Source: Anaerocolumna sedimenticola (GTDB lineage: Bacteria > Bacillota > Clostridia > Lachnospirales > Lachnospiraceae). From it: a stretch of DNA of 64,000 bases. Below the pieces are notes generated by a model. That model was not told the origin of the DNA. It made no database searches and saw only the letters and a program-made list of their open reading frames with translations. The stretch lies in contig NZ_CP048000.1 of NCBI RefSeq assembly GCF_009931695.1, positions 1,267,001 to 1,331,000 of the forward strand, given 5' to 3'. Positions 17,572 through 26,428 of this stretch are shown here, in pieces (within the stretch, counting starts at the first letter, position 1; every line of letters starts with the position of its first letter). The position numbers were made by a program, and so were the translations under genes.

Positions 17572-19314
17572 ATGAAAAAAATATCACAAAAATTATTGGA
17601 CCTGAAGTTAAAGTGGAAGTTTTTTTATAGTTTCCTGATAGCCGCATTAATACCCATATCTTTTTTCAGCTATTACGCTTATGAGAATACGAAAAATATA
17701 ATGCTCCAGCAAAGTTACCGTAACATGGAAACAAGTCTGGCACAGGCAAATAAAAACATCCAGACGAAATTAAATGTGTATAAAGATGCTTCATCCTTAA
17801 TCTATATGAATAAAACCATACAGGATTATCTGTATATGGACTATTTTGTAAACGGACATGAAGATTTGTATTATTATCTCAGACGTTATGTGAATGAAAT
17901 ACTTACCATAAATCCTGAGATATTAAAGTTCTCCATTTATACCACCAATCTTTCCGTACCCCAGGATTACTATTATATCTACCGGGCGGATGATGAGGTG
18001 GTAAAAGAGGAATGGTACCAGACTGCCTTGGATAAGAAGGGGAAAGCTTTCTTTTTAAGCACTGATTATAATTCAGACGGAAAGCTGGTATATTACCTGG
18101 TGCGTCACCTCAATTATTACAGTTATGGGGTTATGCGTAATGTACTTAAAATGGAAATTGAAGAAGAATCCCTTTATTCCCTGATTTCAGAAACCAGCCA
18201 TAGTGATCAGTTTATGATTATCGACGGGGATAACAAAGTCGTTTCCTGTAAAGATAAATCCTTAATTGGAACATCTATTTATGATGTTTTGAAAGAGTAT
18301 AAGGGCAATTTTGAGAATAACCTTAAGGAACGTACTGTTTATGACGGCGAGGAAATGCTAATCAGCTGTCTTTCCACTAATATGGGATGGAAAACAATCT
18401 CTTTAGCTTCCCTGTCAGAAATTAATGCAAATGCAAAACGTTCTGCAATGAACCTGATCCTGGTGGCGCTTTTGGCCGTATTTACCGCAGGCAGCCTGTC
18501 CACTCTTATGTCATACATATTATCAAAGCGGATTAATAAGCTGATGGTTGCCGTACAAACTATGAAAGCAGGAGTCTTCGGCCTTGAAATTAAGGACAAA
18601 GGAAAAGATGAAGTGGGGCTGTTGGCAGAAGCATTTTCGGAAATGAGTATAAAGGTAGATTACTTAATTAAAGAAATATATGAAAAAGAATTAATTAAGA
18701 AAAGCGTAGAGCTGAATTTATTACAGGAGCAGGTGAATCCACACTTTCTGTATAATGCTCTGTCTTCCATTACATCCTTTGCAATCAGAAGCGGAGATAA
18801 GCAAATAATTGAAATGGTGCAGCATTTAGCTGATTTTTACAGGATATCTTTAAATAATGGCAGAAACATCTTATCTATCCGGGATGAAATTAATCTGTTA
18901 AAAAGCTATTTATCTATACAGCAGATACGTTTTGGTGATATGGTATTGGTGAATTTTGATCTGCAGGAAAGTCTGCTTGATTGTAAAACGATCAAACTCA
19001 TATTGCAGCCTTTGGTGGAAAATTCCATACATCATGCCATTGGGGAAGATCAGGGGACGCTTCAAATTACAGTTAAATTGTATGAGGATGACAAGGGGAT
19101 TGTATTTGAGATAACCGATAATGGCAAAGGTATGGAGGAAAAAATGGTCACTGAATTAAATACGGAAATCCAATCTGCCATAAGGGGTTATGGGCTTAAA
19201 AATGTATCCATCCGGATACAGCTGCAATATGGTAAAGACTACGGAGTCCAGGTTTTCAGTGAACTTAATGTTGGTACAAGAGTAGTAATCCATATACCGA
19301 AAGTGGAAAGGTAG
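17572..19314 (+). CDS. Sensor histidine kinase, YesM family
   Basis: This 580-residue kinase has a transmembrane helix at about 16-37 (FFYSFLIAALIPISFFSYYAYE), an extracytoplasmic dCACHE-like sensor (about 40-290), a second helix at about 292-315 (LILVALLAVFTAGSLSTLMSYIL), a HAMP linker and the His_kinase domain with the phosphoacceptor in NPHFLYNALSSI (about residue 390). The ATPase domain ends with ITDNGKGM and GYGLKNVSIRIQLQYG (N, G1 and G2 boxes). YesM kinases sense extracellular sugars or binding-protein complexes and signal to YesN-type regulators, here encoded 148 bases upstream. The ligand is probably the substrate of the ABC importer that follows. Confidence 0.93.
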   Translation: MKKISQKLLDLKLKWKFFYSFLIAALIPISFFSYYAYENTKNIMLQQSYRNMETSLAQANKNIQTKLNVYKDASSLIYMNKTIQDYLYMDYFVNGHEDLYYYLRRYVNEILTINPEILKFSIYTTNLSVPQDYYYIYRADDEVVKEEWYQTALDKKGKAFFLSTDYNSDGKLVYYLVRHLNYYSYGVMRNVLKMEIEEESLYSLISETSHSDQFMIIDGDNKVVSCKDKSLIGTSIYDVLKEYKGNFENNLKERTVYDGEEMLISCLSTNMGWKTISLASLSEINANAKRSAMNLILVALLAVFTAGSLSTLMSYILSKRINKLMVAVQTMKAGVFGLEIKDKGKDEVGLLAEAFSEMSIKVDYLIKEIYEKELIKKSVELNLLQEQVNPHFLYNALSSITSFAIRSGDKQIIEMVQHLADFYRISLNNGRNILSIRDEINLLKSYLSIQQIRFGDMVLVNFDLQESLLDCKTIKLILQPLVENSIHHAIGEDQGTLQITVKLYEDDKGIVFEITDNGKGMEEKMVTELNTEIQSAIRGYGLKNVSIRIQLQYGKDYGVQVFSELNVGTRVVIHIPKVER

Positions 19315-19607
19315 TACGACAACATACTAACAAGAACTAACTTGTACAAATGGATGGAACCAGAATTTTAAATTGATTTTTGTCGGGTGGACTATAATTA
19401 AACAAATTAGGAAGTTTCATCATTAAAATAATTAAATATTGATATAAATTGTTAAATATTTATATTCTTCTTACGACTTTTGAAAACTACTGTGCAAAAT
19501 TGATACAAATTGTTAAATAGTGATGTACTCTGTTGTACGAAATGCGGATATAATTGACTTGTAACAAGAACTAATTGGTTAATATAGATAGTAAAGGAGA
19601 GGGATTT
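19315..19607 (+). promoter_or_regulatory. Promoter region of the sugar ABC operon with a direct repeat
   Basis: TTGATAYAAATTGTTAAA occurs twice in the same orientation, in 19438-19458 and 19499-19519, with one mismatch over 21 bases and 61 bases apart (close to six helical turns). The second copy ends about 30 bases before a consensus -10, TATAAT, at 19549-19554. This is the arrangement expected for two binding sites of an AraC-type activator, probably the YesN-type regulator encoded upstream. No other gene is seen here. Confidence 0.5.
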
Positions 19608-21263
19608 ATGAAAAAAGTAATATCATTACTTATGGCATTAGTTCTAACAGCTGCGCTGCTTAGTGCATGCGGAAAAACTGAAAAAGAAACCAGCAACACC
19701 TCCGGTTCTAAGGAAGCAACGAAAGAGAGTACCGGCAGTAACGAGGGAACAGTAGAAGCAGATGGGGCTGCATCCGGGGAAACAGTAACCATTTCCTTTT
19801 TTGATCCAAATTCCGGTTCCAGAACCTGGAATGACAGAATTGCAGCAGAAGTAACAAAACGTACGGGTGTTAATGTAGAAATACAAAACCCTACCGGTGA
19901 CCCGGCAGAAAAATTAGCTCTTATGTTAGCCGGGCAGGAATATCCGGATATTGTTATGATGTCCCGGTCCAGTGATATCGTAAATAAATATATTGAAGCA
20001 GGTGCCTTGCTTCCTTTAGATGATTTATTAAAAGAAAAAGGCCAAAACGTAATAAAAATGTATGGGGATACTTTAAATAAAACAAAATATCAGGATGGTA
20101 AAAATTATTATTTATCCAACTGGTACGGACCTGACCCTGATCCGGTTGCCGGATTTATTATGAGATATGATTATATGGTTGAAATAGCAGGTAAGGAAAG
20201 AGCCGACAGTACAAAACCTTTTACCCAGGATGAAATGATTGATATCTTAAAGAAATTCAAAGAAAAATATCCATCTATTGCAGGCAGTGATTCCATCGGT
20301 CTTACCATGAACGGGGAACAGGCTAATTATTTTAACACCATCAAAGGTATGTATGGTATGAAAACCTATTATGATAATAACGGTACCCTTTCTTATGATG
20401 TAAGGGACCCCAAATATATAGAAATGCTTAAATTTATGAATCAGCTTTATACCGAAGGGCTTCTGGATAAAGAATGGGTTGTTAATAATACACAATTATT
20501 TACCCAGAAACTTTCAGCAGGTAATGTAATGGGCGCCCTCTGCGCTTACTGGGATGTAGGCGATGCCAATACAAGCTTAAAGGCTACGGATGGAGAAGAT
20601 GCTATTTTTGTAGGATATAAAGTACTTGGTAATGGAATCGGTGAAAAGGAAACTACTTATGGCGGAAGAAGCTCTTTAGGCTGGGATGCGATTGGTATTA
20701 CAAATAATTGTAAGAATGTAGATGCAGCCATGAAATTAATTGATTATCTGGCAAGCCAGGAGGGGCAGGATCTGTTATTATGGGGAATTGAAGGCGAAGA
20801 CTGGACCATGAAAGATGGCGTTCATGTGCCAAATGATGAAGTAGTAACTGCATTAAAAACTGATTATACCAAGGCAGTTGAGGATACGGGTATTTTAAAA
20901 TGGACCTGGTTTGTTAAAAATTCAAATCATGAAGACGGAACACCCAGCAGAATTTCTATGACGAAATTGGATAAAGCGGCAGAAATTGCTTGGAAAAATC
21001 TTACCGATACCTATTGGGATACGGCTCAATATGATAACCTTGCACCTACCGGTAATTCCGTAGTAGCACTGCAATATCAGAAAGTGCAGGATATATTTAA
21101 ACAGAGTTTTCCTAAAATTGTAAACGCTTCTTCGGCAGATGAAGTAGATACCTTATATAATAAATTAATCACAGATATGGAAGCAGCCGGATTAAAAGAT
21201 GTGGAAGCAGAGATTAATAAAAACTATGAAGCCCGTAAAGAGCTTTGGGGTATTAAATATTAA
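19608..21263 (+). CDS. Extracellular solute-binding lipoprotein (LplA/YtcQ type)
   Basis: This 551-residue family 1 solute-binding protein begins with a lipoprotein signal (MKKVISLLMALVLTAALLSAC), the lipobox LSAC placing lipidated Cys21 at the mature start. A Ser/Thr/Glu/Gly-rich linker follows, then the binding domains (TISFFDPNSGSRTWNDRIAAEVTKRTGV). It captures an oligosaccharide at the outer face of the membrane and hands it to the two permeases downstream. Length near 550 and the partner permease types match the YtcQ/LplA group, associated in Bacillus with plant polysaccharide uptake. The start is ATG 19608 behind AAAGGAG rather than the in-frame codon at 19575. The ATPase is not in the operon, so a shared MsmX-like ATPase elsewhere is probable. 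Confidence 0.92.
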   Translation: MKKVISLLMALVLTAALLSACGKTEKETSNTSGSKEATKESTGSNEGTVEADGAASGETVTISFFDPNSGSRTWNDRIAAEVTKRTGVNVEIQNPTGDPAEKLALMLAGQEYPDIVMMSRSSDIVNKYIEAGALLPLDDLLKEKGQNVIKMYGDTLNKTKYQDGKNYYLSNWYGPDPDPVAGFIMRYDYMVEIAGKERADSTKPFTQDEMIDILKKFKEKYPSIAGSDSIGLTMNGEQANYFNTIKGMYGMKTYYDNNGTLSYDVRDPKYIEMLKFMNQLYTEGLLDKEWVVNNTQLFTQKLSAGNVMGALCAYWDVGDANTSLKATDGEDAIFVGYKVLGNGIGEKETTYGGRSSLGWDAIGITNNCKNVDAAMKLIDYLASQEGQDLLLWGIEGEDWTMKDGVHVPNDEVVTALKTDYTKAVEDTGILKWTWFVKNSNHEDGTPSRISMTKLDKAAEIAWKNLTDTYWDTAQYDNLAPTGNSVVALQYQKVQDIFKQSFPKIVNASSADEVDTLYNKLITDMEAAGLKDVEAEINKNYEARKELWGIKY

Positions 21264-21267
21264 TTGT

Positions 21268-21381
21268 TAACAGGAGTTAGCGTGACTTTCAGGGTTGTTG
21301 CAAAAGAATAAAATTTTATCGGGCATGGGTCTAATCCCAAGCAAGTTAGATTTTGAATTTTGCAGCAACCCCTGTTAATAA
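21268..21381. repeat. Hairpin repeat copy 3 between binding-protein and permease genes
   Basis: Outer arms TAACAGG and CCTGTTA and inner arms GGTTGTTGCA and TGCAGCAACC enclose about 70 bases. It belongs to the GGGCTGTTGCA family. Placed inside the operon, it could attenuate or protect mRNA so that the lipoprotein is made in excess over the permeases. Confidence 0.65.
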
Positions 21382-21414
21382 GGGCGGTTACCCGTTTAAA
21401 GGAGGAATTTAAGA

Positions 21415-22365
21415 ATGGCAAAAACACCCCTAAACCATAAAAGCAAAAAAGCATTGACCAGAAGGTTATGGGATCAGAGATATTTATATTTACTTCTGCT
21501 GCCAGCGCTAATCTGGGTTATATTAATCTGTTATGCACCTATGACCGGACTATACATGGCATTTACCAATTATGCACCGACAACGAAAGGCTATTTTCAC
21601 GATTTATTAGGGGCACCGTTTGTCGGAATGGATTGGTTTACGTATTTTTTTCAAAATGATTTTGCCAAAATCATGCGAAATACACTGATGACCAGTTTCC
21701 TGACGTTATTAATATCATTTCCGGCACCTATTCTTATTGCAATATTCTTAAATGAAGTACAAAACGCTAAAATGAAGAAGTTCATTCAGACGGCATCTTA
21801 TCTGCCTTATTTTATATCCTGGGTTATCGCAGCCAATATCTTTTTAACTATGTTAGCATCCGGCGGAGTGGTGAATGACATCTTAAGATTCTTACATATA
21901 ACCAAGGAGGATGTACTCTTCTTTCAGCACGGAAAATATTTTTGGTGGATCATAGCATTTGCCAACACCTGGAAAGGAATGGGTTATAATGCTATTATTT
22001 ATCTTGCGGCTATCGCAGGAATTGACCAGGAACAATATGAAGCTGCCGAGGTGGATGGTGCCAGCCGCGTTCAGAAGATATTTTATATTACCTTGCCGGC
22101 TATAAGGCCTACGATCTGTATCTTACTGATACTGGCAATCGGAGGCATATTAAATACGGGATTCGAACAGCAGTTATTAATGCAAAATGATTCTATTCTG
22201 GACTTTTCTGATGTTTTAGATACTTATGCATATCGTTATGGTATGAAAAATGGTATGTACTCTTACGGTACTGCGGTTGGTTTATTCAAATCTGCCGTAT
22301 CCTTTATTTTGGTAATGAGTGCGAATAGTATTACGAAAAAAATAAATAATCAGGGATTATTCTAG
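21415..22365 (+). CDS. Sugar ABC transporter permease, LplB type
   Basis: This 316-residue inner-membrane permease has six hydrophobic segments, the first at about 21-45 (YLYLLLLPALIWVILICYAPMTG). The cytoplasmic EAA loop reads EAAEVDGASRVQKIFYITLP (about 216-235), the contact site for the ATPase. It pairs with the following permease to form the channel of a CUT1-type importer. The start follows AAAGGAGG. The gap to the next gene is 13 bases. Sequence and size match LplB/YtcP-cluster proteins rather than MalF, which is longer. Confidence 0.92.
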   Translation: MAKTPLNHKSKKALTRRLWDQRYLYLLLLPALIWVILICYAPMTGLYMAFTNYAPTTKGYFHDLLGAPFVGMDWFTYFFQNDFAKIMRNTLMTSFLTLLISFPAPILIAIFLNEVQNAKMKKFIQTASYLPYFISWVIAANIFLTMLASGGVVNDILRFLHITKEDVLFFQHGKYFWWIIAFANTWKGMGYNAIIYLAAIAGIDQEQYEAAEVDGASRVQKIFYITLPAIRPTICILLILAIGGILNTGFEQQLLMQNDSILDFSDVLDTYAYRYGMKNGMYSYGTAVGLFKSAVSFILVMSANSITKKINNQGLF

Positions 22366-22378
22366 AAGGGGGTTAATA

Positions 22379-23286
22379 ATGACTGGCAGTCGCATTACAC
22401 ATAAACGTAAAAATAGCAAGGAAGATATAATTTTGGATATAATCAAAGTTGTATTTTTAGCATTGGTTACCATAGTAACTTTATATCCTTTCTGGAATAT
22501 TTTTGCTATTTCTTTAAATGATGCAACCGATGCTATTCGGGGAAATATTTATTTCTGGCCCAGAATATTCAGCATAGAAAGTTATAAGAATATTCTTACC
22601 AGGGCAGATTTTTTGAATTCCATTAAAGTAACCGTAGCCAGAACTGCAATTGGTACGCCTCTGGCGGTAATTGTTACTTCTATGTTGGCATATGTCCTAT
22701 CCAGAAAAGAACTGGTGGGAAAGAAGTTTATAACCATTATATTTATCTTCACCATGTATTTCGGAGGAGGATTAGTACCTTATTACATGGTATTAAAAAA
22801 TGTACATCTGACGAATAATTTCCTGGTATTTATTATCCCTTCTCTGGTCAGCGTCTATAATATGATCCTGGTAAAAGCTTATATCGAATCCATGCCGGAG
22901 GAAATATTTGAAGCAGCCAAAATAGACGGAGCGAACGATTTAAAAATTTATGCTAAAATGATCATTCCTTTATCCAAACCGATTCTTATGACAATCGGGC
23001 TTTTTGTAGCCGTAGGTCAATGGAATTCCTGGTTTGATGCTTATCTCTATACTTCAGACCAGAACTTAAAAACGATGCAATCCATACTGGTTGAAATCTT
23101 AAACCAGTATCAGATGGGGATACCACCTCGGAACAGATGTCCAATGCAGCAGCCGGAATGGTTGTAACCCCGGACAGTATCCGTATGGCAGCCACTATGG
23201 TAGCAACCATACCAATTATCTTAATATATCCATTCATCCAGAAATATTTTGTAAAGGGCATTATGCTGGGAGCAGTGAAGAGTTAG
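22379..23286 (+). pseudogene. Sugar ABC transporter permease, LplC/YtcP type, interrupted by a frameshift
   Basis: The frame from 22379 encodes a normal carbohydrate permease with EAA loop EAAKIDGANDLKIYAKMIIPL but changes abruptly after LNQYQM near 23116, ending out of register at 23167. Reading on from 23119 in another frame gives [20 protein letters not shown]...[14 protein letters not shown] with a stop at 23284-23286, exactly the C-terminus expected for this family (final helix and conserved KGIMLGAVK tail). One extra G in the GGGG run at 23116-23119 would restore a protein of about 301 residues. Either the gene is broken, leaving the importer without its last helix, or the base is missing from the sequence. 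No second copy of this permease lies in the window. Confidence 0.85.
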
Positions 23287-23327
23287 TGAATATCTATTAA
23301 TGAATACAAATAAGAGGAGGAAAGGAT

Positions 23328-25319
23328 ATGAACTTATTTTCTATTAGTAACTATAAAGCTAAATTTGAAATCGACATTAATACAGGGATCTATTCCCTTG
23401 ATTTTATAGACGGTGTCAGGTTTTTAAACCTGACCTGCGCTATAAGAAAAAAAGGTGAAGATATAGTATTAGGTTCTGATATGAAATTCCATGAGGTGGA
23501 TATAGCAGAACAGGAAGATATACTGGGTAAAGGAAACAGACTAACGGTTCAACATTATAATACCAGGGATTTTATATTGGAACAGACCGTAACCTGTTAT
23601 GACAGCGGTTATATGACCGTTAAGCTGAAAGTGATATCGGAGGATAGAGTGAGTACTAACTATATGGCACCTCTCTGGGGTGAATCCAGCGAGCCGGTAT
23701 TTATAAGCAAAAAGAAGGAAATTAGATTCTTAGCTGCACCTTTTGATAATGATAAATGGGCCAAATTTGTAGATTACCCGGTACAGTATGCACCTATAAG
23801 TTATGAATTCACTGCGATACATAGTATAGAAGAAAAAGCCGGATTAGTAATCGGCTCCCTGGATCATGATAATTGGAAAACCGGAATTAAAATGAAAGCA
23901 GAAGCTAAGGGTGAACTCATTAACGGTTTTCGTGTATTTGCAGGAGTAGCTACGGAGGAGACCAGAGATCTAGACGGCATTAATCACGGATATCTTTCGG
24001 GAAAAACCATTGAATCACCGAGGATTTTTTTGTCTTTCTATGATTCTTATCAGGAGGGTTTCAAAGAATTCGGAAAATGCAATGCCTTGATCAAACCGCC
24101 CTTACCTTGGAATGGTCCGGTGCTGTTTGGATGGAACAGCTGGGCTGCCCTTATGGGTAGATTAACATTTGAAAAGTATAAGGAAGCTTCTGATTTCATG
24201 AAGAAAATAAAACATTCTTATTGTGATGAGAATGGAACACAATATATTAATTTTGATGCTTTCTGGAATAGTTTTATAACCAAAATGAGGGATTCCGTAG
24301 ACTACGTAAATAATAACGGCCAGTTACCAGGAACCTATGTGGCTCCGTTTATTACCTCACCTCCGTTTAATAAGGAAGTGTCCGGTACGGATGGTAATTA
24401 TTTATTTGAAGATTTGTTACTCCGGGATGAATCTGGTGAAATCTTACCCCCGGTTGACGGGTTATATTCTTTAGACCCTACCCATCCTGGGACTTTGGCT
24501 CATATACAGTATGAGACCAGCCGTATTATTAAATGGGGATTTCGCAGTATTAAGGCAGACTTTTTAGGACACGCCTGCAGAGAGGGCTCATTTTATAATA
24601 AAGAAATCACTACAGGTATACAGGCTTATAATTATGGTATGAAATTTTTTACTGATTGTGTATCGGAGGATCGTGTGGGATATCCTATCTTTATCAGCTT
24701 ATCCATCGATCCAATCTTCCCCCATGGATACGGTCATGCAAGAAGAATCTCCTGTGATGCTTTTGGATCTATTGACCAGTCTGCTTATTTAAATAATTGC
24801 ATTACTTATTTGTGGTGGATGAATGACTGCCTTTATCGGTTTAATGACCCGGACCACATTGTACTTTACAGAACTCATGACAAAGTCTCCACTGCCTTTG
24901 AAGAAGGGCGTACCCGCTTCCATACCGGTGTGATCTGCGGAAGTTTAATGATAACCAGTGATGATTATGAACTGGAAGAAGCCAGAAGACGGGCAGAGAT
25001 ACTCTTAACCAATGATGAAATCAATGAAATAGCCAGAAAAGGGCAGTCCTTTCAGCCGGTTTCCGGTAATTACGGAGAAGTTGCGGCGGATGTATTTATG
25101 AGAAAAGATAAGGATGCCACCGTAGTTGCGGTATTTAATTATAGTTTGTCCGAGCCAAAAACTGTGAAAGTACCTCTGACAGATCTGGGCCTGAATAAGG
25201 AGGATACATATTCATATAAAGATTTATGGACCAAAGAAATAAAACCCTGTCATGAGCTATTAGAGGTTGAATTAGGACCTACCCAATCAGCTATGATTAA
25301 AATATTTAATTACAATTAA
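23328..25319 (+). CDS. GH36-like (clan GH-D) glycoside hydrolase, putative alpha-galactosidase
   Basis: This 663-residue protein has an N-terminal beta-sandwich (about 1-255), a TIM barrel (about 260-565) and a C-terminal beta domain (about 590-663). In the barrel FGWNSWAALMG opens the first strand, SIKADFLGHA carries the likely nucleophile Asp411 and RRISCDAFGS the likely acid/base Asp477, the positions used in clan GH-D retaining enzymes. There is no signal peptide, so it should act on imported oligosaccharide. It lies 41 bases after the permease gene and is the last gene of the operon. Alpha-galactosidase is the default activity, but the divergence from characterised GH36 enzymes means another axial-OH substrate is possible. 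Confidence 0.8.
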   Translation: MNLFSISNYKAKFEIDINTGIYSLDFIDGVRFLNLTCAIRKKGEDIVLGSDMKFHEVDIAEQEDILGKGNRLTVQHYNTRDFILEQTVTCYDSGYMTVKLKVISEDRVSTNYMAPLWGESSEPVFISKKKEIRFLAAPFDNDKWAKFVDYPVQYAPISYEFTAIHSIEEKAGLVIGSLDHDNWKTGIKMKAEAKGELINGFRVFAGVATEETRDLDGINHGYLSGKTIESPRIFLSFYDSYQEGFKEFGKCNALIKPPLPWNGPVLFGWNSWAALMGRLTFEKYKEASDFMKKIKHSYCDENGTQYINFDAFWNSFITKMRDSVDYVNNNGQLPGTYVAPFITSPPFNKEVSGTDGNYLFEDLLLRDESGEILPPVDGLYSLDPTHPGTLAHIQYETSRIIKWGFRSIKADFLGHACREGSFYNKEITTGIQAYNYGMKFFTDCVSEDRVGYPIFISLSIDPIFPHGYGHARRISCDAFGSIDQSAYLNNCITYLWWMNDCLYRFNDPDHIVLYRTHDKVSTAFEEGRTRFHTGVICGSLMITSDDYELEEARRRAEILLTNDEINEIARKGQSFQPVSGNYGEVAADVFMRKDKDATVVAVFNYSLSEPKTVKVPLTDLGLNKEDTYSYKDLWTKEIKPCHELLEVELGPTQSAMIKIFNYN

Positions 25320-25335
25320 TATAAAGGTTTAATGT

Positions 25336-25482
25336 AGAAACTCAAATTTAGTGTTTTGGAATAAATACTGGCGTATATTCATGTGGAAATATTCTGCACC
25401 CTTAGTGTCGGTTATTTTACTTATTATCGCTGCTTTTATATGGATTAGAGGAGTACATAAATATTCCGGATCCGGCAATTAA
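25336..25482 (+). pseudogene. Possible C-terminal remnant of a multi-helix transporter
   Basis: An open frame without a credible start encodes NSNLVFWNKYWRIFMWKYS followed by a membrane helix (APLVSVILLIIAAFIWI) and a short tail ending at 25482. A tryptophan- and lysine-rich amphipathic segment leading into a last helix resembles the C-terminus of sodium:neurotransmitter-type symporters. There is no ribosome binding site. It may be the surviving end of a deleted transporter gene. The flanking sequence (25320-25607) holds nothing else I can identify. Confidence 0.3.
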
Positions 25483-25607
25483 CCTTTTTCGGCAAAGTTT
25501 AAATATTTAAACTTATTTAATTTCTATGAAAAAACAAGCCCTGCGCCAATAAACCGTAATGCAGGCTTTAAGAACAAACCAAATTTTTTACAGTACCGTT
25601 TTATTTT

Positions 25608-26321
25608 TTATATACTTCCGAATACGTCCCCCAAACTCTGCTGTATTAGAAGATCAGCCTGAGAATCGTAAGGAGTTGCGGACTTATTAATCAATACCAG
25701 GCGGTTTCCGGTGTAATAGTCTATGAAACCTGCTGCAGGATATACCGAAAGTGACGTCCCTCCCACAATTAACATATCGGCAGAAGATATGGCATGTATG
25801 GCACGAGTCATTACTTCTTCGTCCAAGGGTTCTTCATAGAGAACCACATCCGGTTTTATCACCCCGGTACATTCACAGCGGGGGATTCCGTTGCTTTTAA
25901 TAATGGAATCCATATCATAAAACTTTCCACATTTCATACAATGATTTCTTAAAACACTTCCGTGAAGTTCCAATACATTTTTACTGCCGGCTTTCTGGTG
26001 GAGGCCGTCAATATTTTGTGTGATCACAGCGGATAATTTCCCAAGGCTTTCTAGTTCAGCAAGTTTTGTATGGGTAATATTGGGTTTCGCGTTGGTGTAC
26101 AGCATTTTATCCCGGTAAAATTGATAGAAATATTCAGGTTTTTTTAGAAAAAAGCTATGGCTTAGAATCTGCTCCGGCGGATAATCATATTTTTGATGGT
26201 ACAATCCGTCCACACTTCTAAAATCCGGAATACCACTCTCCGTAGAGACTCCCGCACCGCCAAAAAACACGATTCTGTTGCTTTTCTCGATCCATTCTTT
26301 AAATTGTAAAATTTCATCCAT
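25608..26321 (-). CDS. NAD-dependent protein deacylase, sirtuin (CobB/SrtN type)
   Basis: This 237-residue Sir2 enzyme shows the NAD-binding GGAGVSTESGIPDFRS (about 21-36), the catalytic QNIDGLHQKAG with its active histidine (about 98-108), a zinc ribbon from CMKCG and CEC (about 128-152), and the GTSLSVYPA and INKS segments of the Rossmann fold. It removes acyl groups from lysine using NAD. The zinc ribbon has the usual four cysteines. GGAGGT precedes the ATG, and the gene is monocistronic. Substrates are unknown. Confidence 0.94.
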   Translation of the reverse strand: MDEILQFKEWIEKSNRIVFFGGAGVSTESGIPDFRSVDGLYHQKYDYPPEQILSHSFFLKKPEYFYQFYRDKMLYTNAKPNITHTKLAELESLGKLSAVITQNIDGLHQKAGSKNVLELHGSVLRNHCMKCGKFYDMDSIIKSNGIPRCECTGVIKPDVVLYEEPLDEEVMTRAIHAISSADMLIVGGTSLSVYPAAGFIDYYTGNRLVLINKSATPYDSQADLLIQQSLGDVFGSI

Positions 26322-26428
26322 AATAAAAACCTCCTATCACAGTTTGCATTCATTATAAGAGTTTATAAGGAAAGGTGCAATAGGAGGTTATGGAGCTTGT
26401 TAAATTTTTGCATTGTATTTTATTTATT

